Assembly: GCA_000499405.2 (NCBI GenBank)
Contig: HG738221.1
Coordinates: 1-13,834 of the forward strand
Reading direction: 5' to 3'
Origin: Onchocerca volvulus
Taxonomy: Eukaryota > Nematoda > Chromadorea > Rhabditida > Onchocercidae
Length of the DNA: 13,834 bases
The first letter of the stretch is position 1. The number at the start of each line of letters is the position of its first letter. A program made the position numbers and the translations under genes. The notes under the pieces were generated by a model. The model was not told where the DNA came from, did not search any database, and was given only the letters and a program-made list of their open reading frames with translations. This document shows positions 6,291 through 13,834 of this stretch, piece by piece.

Positions 6291-8500
6291 CTTGCATAAG
6301 ATTAAAGTCTCCTTTCTTGCATTTGTTCGAATTGTGTAGATTTGAGTTATAAAGGGAAGCTAAATAATCCTTTTCATGAGGATTTCGAGAATTTTCGTGA
6401 TTTCCTGAACTTGCAGAAAACATGAAATAAACTGTTTGATGAAGTTATATTTCTGTAATCGCATGAGGTACTGTTGTGGGGAGGGGGAGGAGTTTTGCAA
6501 AAAAAAAAAAAACTTGTTTTTTGATTTTGCATCTTCTGCTGTTATCAATGTCTTTAAAACAGATCGGCCATTTCTTCAGCAACTTGAGACGATTCCTTCT
6601 GCCATTAACAATTGGATAGACGTCGCACTCGCTATCCCAATGAACTCGAGTTCAGAATATATACTTCCTTTTTTTCTTATAGTGAATAGCAATAAATGTT
6701 GATTGTTTCGAGCAGCGGATGATGAGAAGTTTGGACTGCTACGTACTATCTGTTGCGAATTTTGATATCACGAACTCCAACAAAATTTCAAACGAATAAA
6801 CAAATAAAAAATATTTTATTCAATTTGTAAAACTAATCAATCCCATTACCAGTTTAACTTCTGACGCAAGTCCATTCAAATTTATTCTGAGAAAATGTGG
6901 CACGGACTTCCTACCCTTTCTTCTCGTGCTTCTGATCAGAGTACTGCCTTCGGCTTCCATTATCTCTTTTTACGAAGTAAGCGACTTACCTCCCTTTTGT
7001 TTTTCTGTTCCCGTTTTTCGTCACTGGCTCAACCACTAGTATTTTTCTGCTTTTTCTTTCTGATAATAGCAAAATTGTAAGGTTGAAATCTGCTTTTCAG
7101 TTCTCACAGTTTCTTTAATTTTTTTATTTCAGTCACTTGGAAGTGAACCTCAAATTTGGACAACTAAACCTCTACAACGATTAGTTTTTTAATCAACATA
7201 CGCAGGAACTATTATAACAATTATATCAACAATAGAATCATGAAGGAATTATCATTCAAAAAAAGGGGAGATAGGGTTACGCAATAAAGAAAAATTGATA
7301 TACTACGAGTTGGACATCCAACCGAGCTCATGGCAACCCATTCCTAGAAATGATTTTTGTACTCAAGACCATCTTCTTCGTGGATGAAGGATCCTGGTAT
7401 CAGTTTCGGACTACAAGAAAGATCCTTTGTTGTATTAGAAGCATGTGCATTTGATGCGCATGAGATTGTGCTCGTGATTAGCGGATTATAAAGCTCATTA
7501 ACTTGATAGACAAAAAGTGCTTTCACAATCAACTACAGCAAATCTGCAATGTAAGTTTAAAACATAGGAATCAATAGTTTTTTTCTTTTATCCTCGCGGT
7601 TTCAACGACATATGCAATTAATTGACATGTCCGAAATGTTATAACATATTTTTCATTTTTAAGAACACATTAAATATGATACGTTGTAATTATACATACA
7701 GCAAAGATTAAGAATGCAGCAGTGCACATGGAAGCAAAAATTCAAACTGACCAAAAACTCTTCACGATACATCAAATTGTCAGCATGACTTGAATCATTT
7801 TGTTATGGCATTTAAAGTTGGAGTGTGCCTTCTAACGTTCAATTCCTTTTTGATTGTTATTCCGTTCCGTCACCCATTTTCCATCCATTTCGCCATCCAT
7901 GAGTTCATTCAGGTGTAAATTGTAACGCAATTTCGTCATAATTTTATTGATGCTTTCTCATTTAGTCCACATAAGATTGAAATCGGTTTCATACAATAAA
8001 CTTACAATACGTATGGCTGGGAAAAAAAAGCATAATAAGAATTCGAAAAACATTTTTTAATGCAAAGGTGAGAAAACATGTAAAATACATTAATAAGTCT
8101 GGTAATATTCACAGATATAATTACGAGGAGATGAGAAGGGGAAGGATTTGCAATTTTCTGTTAAAGCTGTCATAGATGAATGGGGAAGCTTTGTGGAAGT
8201 ATCATGCATGAGATCAGACAGTCTTATAATTTTCCTTATGGCTGCGTTCGACGTATTCTAGACAAGTTACAGTTTTACATATATAATTGTACATTAAGCA
8301 GCAAAAATTATTTGGCCTCCTAGAATTTATCATCTCGTCAGTGGGAATCTTCCGTTTTGTATTTTTTGGAGAAAGGAAAAAGAAAAATCCACCTCTTTCG
8401 CCAGAAAATTGCTGTCGCATAAAGAAAACTTGACGTGCCTGGATTACTTTTGGTTTGAAATTCCGTTTGAGTATCATTACATCATATTTCTTTGAAGTTA
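6291..8500. other. stretch without supported genes
   Basis: I see no gene I can defend here. From 6291 to about 6720 the minus strand is next to the element C protease and may be rotted gag, but no zinc knuckle or other motif survives. It contains a G-rich purine run (6476-6492) followed by 14 A (6500-6513). At 6960-6820 the minus strand has a 46-codon open frame with an AATAAA over its stop. At 7257-7275 there is a purine run (A7 then GGGGAGATAGGG) like a polypurine tract. The rest, to 8500, is AT-rich, with many stops in all frames, and includes the 5' flank of the hydroxylase gene. Confidence 0.6.
6820..6960 (-). CDS. 46-residue open frame of unknown status
   Basis: ATG at 6960-6958 opens a frame with a very basic patch (RSTRRKGRKS) and ends at TGA 6822-6820. 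AATAAA (6820-6815) overlaps the stop. A strong 5' splice-site match (AG-GTAAGT) lies just upstream on the same strand, near 6990, and an acceptor-like TTTTCTCAG lies inside the frame. It may be a decayed piece of retroelement pol tail, which is often basic, an exon end, or chance. I do not recognise the protein. Confidence 0.15.
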   Translation of the reverse strand: MEAEGSTLIRSTRRKGRKSVPHFLRINLNGLASEVKLVMGLISFTN

Positions 8501-8512
8501 CCTTTTTTGCAG
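8501..8512 (+). promoter_or_regulatory. trans-splice (SL) or 5'UTR splice acceptor of the hydroxylase gene
   Basis: CCTTTTTTGCAG ends at 8512, 26 bases before the chosen ATG, and fits the nematode acceptor consensus. No coding exon of this gene is needed upstream, because the signal peptide lies in the exon that follows. This makes it a good candidate for spliced-leader addition. A conventional 5'UTR intron cannot be excluded. Confidence 0.6.
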
Positions 8513-8522
8513 AAGTACAGAA

Positions 8523-8549
8523 ATGAATGGTAATGTGAATGCATTATAA
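8523..8549 (+). other. short upstream ORF overlapping the hydroxylase start
   Basis: ATG at 8523 opens an 8-codon frame ending TAA at 8547-8549, which overlaps the main ATG at 8539 in another frame. Two more ATGs (8527 and 8533) are followed almost at once by stops. If the mRNA begins at 8513, all of these precede the main start and could lower translation or favour Met6 at 8554. Confidence 0.4.
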
Positions 8550-11500
8550 GAAAATGATATCGTGGACAGCACTTAATATATTCTCATTGATTGCTGGAAT
8601 TTCTGCTGAATTTTACTCATCCCTTGCCTCGTTGAAAGCAATAATTGAAGCTGAGAGGAATATTTCTGAAAGAATTAATTTTTATGTCGAGAAAGAGTTA
8701 AAAATGTCTGATAATCTGAGGAAGTAAGCGATTGAGCTGATTTAATTGGTTTACTCTTCATTTAATTTTTGAATCTAATTGAAACTGGCACTTAAAGATT
8801 GTAACGTCATGACTACACTTGAATATCTCATCGACAAAATATTATGGCACAAACGCCAATCGTGAACAAAAATTGACAGGACTTTCGAGTAGGAAAATAG
8901 AAATTGTTATTCTAAATGATTGCTACTCGAAGTGCTTGTTGAAAATCCACTTATGAATTTTTTTAAATATGTAGTTTTTAGAGGCTTCTACAGCGTTTCT
9001 GTATCATTCTCAATATTAATAGTATCATTCAACAAATTATTGATATAATTTTAGGTTTGCTCAAGTAAAAGAAAATAAGGATAATGCTATCCGAGATGGT
9101 GAAGAGATGATAAAACATCCAATCAATGCTTTCCTATTGATTAAAGAAATGACAACAGATTGGAAAAAGGTGGTAAAAATGATGCAGTCCAATTCTGGCG
9201 ATAATTTTATCCGTAACGTGACTCGTCAATGGGCTATTAAGCGCATTACTTATCACTTCGAGGTTCTTTTCATCGCTTTACAATTCTCTCTTTCCCAGCA
9301 AGATTGATATTTTGGTATGAATGAACATCTATCAAAAATATGTTTTTGAATTTAATTATAATTAACCAAAGTCGGTAAAGCACATTTTCTCCTTTGGATG
9401 TAAAAAAATTAGCGCTCATAGCAAGTTAGGAAATGAGTGCACAACACCAAAGTAAAAAGAATTTTACCAATTTCTGCAGTTATCTTGTCTGAAATGAAGG
9501 ACAAAAGTGCATTCAACTCACGTCATTAGCAATATAAACCAAAAGATTTGGACAAATGGTATGCAAATTTTTGCTGTTCAGGCTTCGTTAAGCTACTGCG
9601 AGCGCTAAATTGAATTTACCTTTTATGAAAATGATTTGTTTAACTCGTTTTCAACGATATTTAATGTGTGCTTAACAAGTGCACATATATGCTTAATCAG
9701 TGCAGATATGATTATAAGTCAAATAATTAGTGATATAGTATTACGGGGATTATGCAGGAGGATCTATCAGACGCAGCAATTGGTTTGCTACGTTTGCAAG
9801 ACACGTATCAAATGGATACTAAGGATATTGCTGATGGGAAATTTTTGAATTTTCAAATTCGTTCAGTTGCTTTGAATGGTTAGTTTCGACCTCTAAAAGC
9901 TAATTTGAGAAACATTAGATAAATTCCTTTTTCTTTTCTTTTACCTATGCAACTTTCTTAAGACGGAGCGGATCTGAGAAGAGGAAACATATCAATATCA
10001 GAATTTCGAATATTTCAGCTGGAGATTGTTTTGAAATTGGTCGTGCAGCATACAACGCACATGATTATTACCACTCCATTATGTGGATGCAGGAAGCGAG
10101 AGAGCGTCTTGAGAAGGAAGCTGTCCCAACAGCTGACCTAGAAGATATCCTCGAATATTTGGCTTTCTCACTGTATAAAAAGGGTAATCTGAAACGCGCT
10201 TTGCTGCTTACCGATGAATTATATCACATGAGTAAGTCATCTTAAATTGAGTTTCTTATTAATGGGAATTATTTCTATCCTTAGTAACAGAGAGATTTAT
10301 GCATACAACGCCGAAAGAGTTTTATATATATATATAAGTTCTATAATTTAATGCGATGGTAATTACATATAAATCCTTGTGAAGCATGAGGTTTTATTTT
10401 ATTCATACTACAGATCCGGATCATCCACGAGTCAGAGACAATATAAGAGGTTATGAAGGTTTGTTGGAAAATAATGGAGTTCAACGTATCGATATGCGAC
10501 GAGACATTCCACCAATGTGTAACGTGCGAAACGAAAATGATTTCGACGAAGGTGCAAAGCTGACGTATGAAGCATCATGTCGACAGGAAGCGCTCGCTGT
10601 AAGCTTCACTGTCGTTTGCTTAATTTTCATGTAAAGAATAGCAAAAATTGGATTATAAAATTCAGAATCATTAGTCTGATTCTTTTTGGTAGCACTGGTT
10701 TAAATTTCCCGTAAAAAAATGTATCATAAGTTGTTAAATATTTAGCTTTACTCCTTGGTTGCATTTGGACTGAATTTACTTTGTTACGAAAATTGCCAAC
10801 TCGAATTCCCGAAATTTAATAATTTTGAATTTGGTGAATTTCTTGCAGGATACAACGATACAATTGCGTTTGTACTGCTACTATAAAATGGATAATCCAT
10901 ATTTGCGTCTATCGCCATTTAAAGTAGAAATTGTTCGCCAAAATCCGTTGGTTGCAATAATCTATGACATTTTGTCGGACTTGGAAACACAAATTATTCA
11001 AATGCTTGCAGTACCCAAAGCATGTTTAGTGCTCTTTCTTTATATTATAGTATTTAATTCTCATTTTCAAGCAGCAGAAGAGAAGAAGAGGACGGGTAAC
11101 TGTATTCATTTCAAACTTGGCCGAATCAATATCGCAATAATTTCAGTTGAAACGGTCCATGAGTTTCAATTATTTAACTGGGAAATTTGAGCCGGCCTCC
11201 TTCCGTGTTGCCATGAGGTAAATATTTTACTTTTTCTTTTTTACTTTCAAATATTTCACTTTTTTTGGCTACACAACAAATAAAATTTGTATTCAATTTT
11301 TTTTAATGCAAAGATATCTTTTGAAGCTCGTTTTTTTCTTTTTTTTTTTTTTTTTCAATTAATTAGCGACAGAGGATGCAATTGAGTACTATTCCAAATG
11401 AAAATATATTACCTCTATAATAAGTAAGGAAAGAATTAATATTATTTTTCGTCTGATATTAAATTTCCGTTGGATGATGAGTTCGTTCACAGTACCCAAT

Positions 11501-12962
11501 TGAAATCGATGGAACATGAGACAGTTAAACGCATCGACAGACGTCTTGAATTGGCAACAAATCTCGAAATAGAAACGGCTGAGGATCTTCGAGTTATTTT
11601 TCCAGCTCCCTAATTTTCGAAATAGAGATTAGAGAAGCTTAGAATACGAAAGTTCTCATTTTCCTTCTATTCTGTTCTTTCAAATAGATATCCCAAGAAA
11701 ATCGCTTATTGCACTCTATGAGTTTTTCACTTTATGAGGATTACGATCTGGTATGATCATATATTCCATTAATTTCAGTCATTATAAAAACCCAGATATT
11801 TTAGGTTCATAATTATGGTACTGGCGGATATTTTGGACCTCATTTAGACTGTGGATTGATAAGTGTTATTTCTATTGCTGTTCATTATCACTATTGTTTT
11901 GTTATACGTTCATAATTTGCTACAGTTACTTGTTCAAAAAATAAATCGAATGCAAAGCCGAAAAAGTATTCGAAAATGCACACATTGTTATCAATTTATC
12001 ATTTGCGCCTTTTTCGATCAGTCTATACATTTATAACAAAACGTCAAATTTTCAGAAAGGTGATAAATGTTTCGAAAAATTGGGAACTGGGAATCGAATA
12101 GCCACAGCTTTGATCTACGTATTCATTTCCACTTCACTTTTCTGAATGATGCTTGCATAGTTTAACACTTTTTAATTAAAAATGTCTATGCAGATAACTG
12201 TTTTCATTTGATTACAGATGACTGAACCAGAAATCGGAGGCCGAACAGTATTCCTTACCAGTCGGAAAATATCAGTTCCGTGCATCAAGGTTAGTGTTAG
12301 GTGTTAATTGCGACACCAAATCAAGTAGATGCTGTTATCGTACAAAATTTTTTCTGATTTCGGTTGAGGAATAGAATAGATAATTTCGATTTACACTTTA
12401 TTACTTGTATGATCTGTTTTTTTTATATGGTAAATTGAATAAAGAAGAAAATATATGAACAAGTGGACATGATCAATTCGACACCTTTGTTTAAGGAATT
12501 TAAGATTTGGCGCACAATCCCATGCAGTTTCACCTTAATTCTGAAGAAGCAATATTAGGCATATTAGACATGCCCTAGTTATCTTTAAGTTTTTTTATGA
12601 TATCATTACATTCATAAAACATTATTTCTCATTTACCCAAGCAATAGTTTCTTTACCAGTTGCCAGGAAATCACCGCTCTGCGGTGCTAATTAATATATT
12701 ATGCCTAATTAATATATTTGGATTTCTGCAGAATGCGTTATTGTTCTGGTATGATTTGATGCGTAACGGTGAAGTGGATATGCGTTCTCGACATGCTGGA
12801 TGTCCAGTATTAACTGGAATTAAATGGATCATGACCAAACAGTTCCATGAACGGGGGCAGGAGTGGCGTCGACCATGTGGTCTAAATAGGTTCAATCAGG
12901 AACTATACGTGGGTGATTTAGGTGCTCCCGAGCCAAAACACCACCCAAATATTAGATCATAA
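8539..12962 (+). CDS. phy-1: prolyl 4-hydroxylase alpha subunit (collagen), 12 exons
   Basis: Exons: 8539-8723, 9055-9262, 9758-9878, 10019-10231, 10414-10598, 10849-11019, 11147-11217, 11493-11592, 11805-11864, 12056-12118, 12218-12289, 12732-12962. The phases agree and give 559 residues with no internal stop. The enzyme is an ER Fe(II)/2-oxoglutarate dioxygenase that makes 4-hydroxyproline in collagen X-Pro-Gly repeats, in complex with protein disulfide isomerase. The order is a signal peptide (residues 1-23, ISWTALNIFSLIAGISA then EF), an N-terminal dimer domain, LLRLQDTY, a TPR-like peptide-binding domain (about 172-245, DCFEIGRAAY), then the catalytic domain. Iron ligands are His431, Asp433 (PHLD) and His504; Lys514 binds 2-oxoglutarate, with the usual ten-residue His-Lys spacing. 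The motifs FKVEIVRQNPLV, LGTGNRIATALIY and HERGQEWRRPCG are classic. The start could instead be Met6 (8554). The exon 2/3 junction uses a weak donor (GAG-GTTCTT) and exon 6 a GC donor. Whether it is the phy-1/dpy-18 or the phy-2 orthologue is not settled. Confidence 0.93.
10321..10336. repeat. TA microsatellite in intron 4
   Basis: A run of about seven TA units lies in the intron between exons 4 and 5. Confidence 0.7.
11020..11146 (+). other. GC-AG intron 6 of the hydroxylase gene
   Basis: Family alignment requires exon 6 to end with the codons for VPK (at 11019) and exon 7 to start with LKR (11147, after TTTCAG). The bases after VPK are GCATGT, so the donor is GC rather than GT. The nearest GT (11025) would add 5 bases and break the frame. 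GC-AG introns are a known minor class in nematodes. A donor mutation or base error is the alternative. Confidence 0.7.
11331..11355. repeat. long T tract in intron 7
   Basis: Seven T, one C, then 17 T lie mid-intron, over 130 bases from the acceptor, so this is not the polypyrimidine tract of exon 8. Confidence 0.7.
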
Positions 12963-13285
12963 AACTACGGAAAATAATCGAAAACACTGGAAAAATGGAG
13001 ATGCAAAATTTGCGGGGATGTCAATAATTGTCGAATTTCAAGAAGAAAAGAATACTTCAATTTCTGCATAATTTATTTCAAAGTAATTAAAATTAGAGAT
13101 TAAAGCACCTACGTGGCAAAAATTTTTCCACCATTCTATATATTAAAACTGTAAATCATTTTTTGCTGTTATTTACCACGTAATTTAGCAATCCCTTCAC
13201 CAATTGCTTTCAAATTTCAATATAGCCTTGCATTCGGATGAGCATCTTTTCACATTTAGATATGTTCACAAGTGTGACAAGTAAA

Positions 13286-13291
13286 AATAAA
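13286..13291 (+). terminator. poly(A) signal of the hydroxylase gene
   Basis: AATAAA lies 324 bases after the stop codon, in AT-rich DNA and followed by T-rich sequence. I saw no perfect AATAAA between the stop and this point, so it is the best candidate for 3' end formation. It leaves only about 430 bases before the telomere repeats. Confidence 0.55.
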
Positions 13292-13356
13292 TGAAGGGAC
13301 TGAATTTATTGACTGGTAATGTTGTCCATCCGACATAACGCCTTATCGATTATCTT

Positions 13357-13406
13357 AAAAAAAAAAAAAAAAACGTTGACATTATGCATCGAGAGTGCGA
13401 AAATGG

Positions 13407-13438
<32 letters not shown>
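13357..13438 (+). repeat. two A tracts (17 and 27 A) beside the NUMT
   Basis: A17 at 13357-13373 and A27 at 13412-13438 flank a 38-base unique spacer (starting CGTTGACATTATGCATCG). The second tract lies 37 bases from recognisable cox3 sequence. They run on the strand opposite to cox3 sense, so they are not a poly(A) tail of a cox3 cDNA. They could be retroposition tails of another sequence, or slippage. Confidence 0.7.
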
Positions 13439-13475
13439 CAATTGAAAAAAATGTATATAACCATGGGACCAGTGA

Positions 13476-13725
13476 ATAATCAATAGATATATCATAGGCC
13501 TGAATATGATATCAATTAGAATTAAACAACTTAACACAAAAAAAATTAACAATAAGAAAGCAAACACCAACAAGAACATGCAAACCATGTAAACCCGTAC
13601 CTATATAAAAAATACTACCGTAAACACTATCCCTCATAACAACCGAATTGTTATTATATTCATAAAACTGAAAATACAAAAAACCAACCCCAATAAAAAT
13701 ACAAACTAACAAAAACCCTTCACAC
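13476..13725 (-). pseudogene. cox3: mitochondrial cytochrome c oxidase subunit III fragment (NUMT)
   Basis: Read right to left from the telomere border, the minus strand encodes about 83 codons of the C-terminal third of COX3. Visible are FQFYEY, RDSVYGSIFYIGTGLHGLHV (the conserved His-rich helix region) and NSN-Trp-YHIQAYD. The codon at 13514-13512 is TGA, a stop in the nuclear code but Trp in the invertebrate mitochondrial code. This shows that the fragment came from mitochondrial DNA and was not adapted to nuclear use. No start or C-terminal end is present, and after DY (13476) similarity to COX3 fades into AT-rich sequence and the A27 tract. COX3 is a core subunit of respiratory complex IV; this copy cannot be expressed. 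Its T-rich, TTT/GTT-heavy codon use matches nematode mitochondrial genes. Confidence 0.9.
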
Positions 13726-13800
13726 TTAGGCTTAGGCTTAGGCTTAGGCTTAGGCTTAGGCTTAGGCTTAGGCTTAGGCTTAGGCTTAGGCTTAGGCTTA
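13725..13800 (+). repeat. nematode telomere repeat block (TTAGGC)12
   Basis: Twelve perfect TTAGGC units run from 13726 to 13797, preceded by one C and followed by TTA. The G-rich strand reads toward the right edge, as expected for a right-hand chromosome end. The block is short (76 bases) and is followed by other sequence, so it may be the root of a telomere cut off by the assembly or an internal telomere block. Confidence 0.95.
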
Positions 13801-13834
13801 TGGAGTTGTACATCGTGGTGCGCACTAGGCTCCT
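13801..13834. other. non-telomeric tail after the telomere repeats
   Basis: The last 34 bases (TGGAGTTGTACATCG, then GTGGTGCGCACTAGGCTCCT) are not TTAGGC repeats, are more GC-rich than the rest of the window, and match nothing else that I noticed in it. They could be read-end error, a chimeric join, or DNA beyond an internal telomere block. Confidence 0.6.

Noticed and set aside
7257..7275. Purine run resembling a polypurine tract of another LTR element
   Set aside because: No pol or LTR sequence could be recognised on either side, so it is noted only in the description of the gene-free stretch.
7344..7532. 62-codon minus-strand frame with an acceptor-like TGTAG before it
   Set aside because: It has no recognisable domain, no partner exon and no coding signature beyond being open.
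8214..8477. 87-codon minus-strand frame upstream of the hydroxylase
   Set aside because: Low-complexity Phe and Lys runs, no family match, and it lies in the promoter flank of the plus-strand gene.
10825..11190. Open frame continuing from hydroxylase exon 6 through the following intron
   Set aside because: Only 10849-11019 matches the enzyme family. The rest has no similarity, and the conserved LKR-to-VAM segment resumes in another frame at 11147.
12671..12895. Minus-strand frame over the last hydroxylase exon
   Set aside because: It is the complement of a conserved catalytic exon and has no independent support.
13382..13588. Hydrophobic minus-strand frame next to the telomere
   Set aside because: It is an out-of-frame reading of the cox3 fragment and the A27 tract. 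The true frame is the one ending at the TGA at 13512.
1..13834. A new defence, CRISPR-like or multi-gene system
   Set aside because: The content is eukaryotic: decayed BEL/Pao elements, one known enzyme gene, a NUMT and telomere repeats. No set of unexplained neighbouring genes is present.
1..13834. tRNA or rRNA genes
   Set aside because: I found no stretch with internal tRNA promoter boxes and a cloverleaf, and no rRNA-like sequence, by eye on either strand.

Overview
This window is nuclear DNA from a nematode, at or very near a chromosome end. The evidence is a block of 12 perfect TTAGGC repeats (the nematode telomere unit) near the right edge, AT-rich DNA with short GT-AG introns, a likely SL-type trans-splice acceptor, and a collagen prolyl 4-hydroxylase of nematode type. 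BEL/Pao LTR retrotransposons carrying an env-like gene, an AT-rich composition and a filarial-looking mitochondrial COX3 fragment favour a clade III (spirurid or filarial) worm. That last point is inference.

Left part, 1 to about 6290: a graveyard of BEL/Pao elements. Element A (plus strand, 1 to about 1900) has the C-terminal tail of pol, broken by a 67-bp tandem duplication, followed by an env-like gene with two frame changes and a stop codon just before its membrane anchor. A small foldback palindrome (2004-2136) separates it from element B. Element B (minus strand, about 3711 to 2141) keeps a 5' LTR, a primer-binding site and a gag that is frameshifted and cut off inside its zinc-knuckle region. 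Element B lies in the pol of an older fossil, element C (minus strand, about 6290 to 3712), where protease, reverse transcriptase and RNase H remnants can still be read. The RNase H part of C is split by a 608-bp solo LTR (element D, 4120-4727) with a clean GGCAGC target-site duplication.

Middle, about 6290 to 8500: no gene that I can support. It holds degenerate, possibly gag-derived sequence and the 5' flank of the next gene.

Right part, 8512 to 13291: one apparently intact gene for the alpha subunit of prolyl 4-hydroxylase (PHY-1/DPY-18 family). I resolve it into 12 exons coding for 559 residues, with a signal peptide, a peptide-binding domain and all iron and 2-oxoglutarate ligands present. 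One intron appears to be GC-AG. The protein would act in the ER with protein disulfide isomerase to hydroxylate cuticle collagens.

Right end, 13292 to 13834: two long A tracts, then a 250-bp antisense fragment of mitochondrial cox3. This fragment has an in-frame TGA where mitochondria read Trp, so it is a nuclear mitochondrial insertion (NUMT). It ends on the base where the telomere repeats begin. About 34 nt of non-telomeric sequence follow the repeats, so this is either an internal telomere block or an assembly artefact at the contig end. I see no convincing new multi-gene system. The most notable structure is the gene - NUMT - telomere junction.
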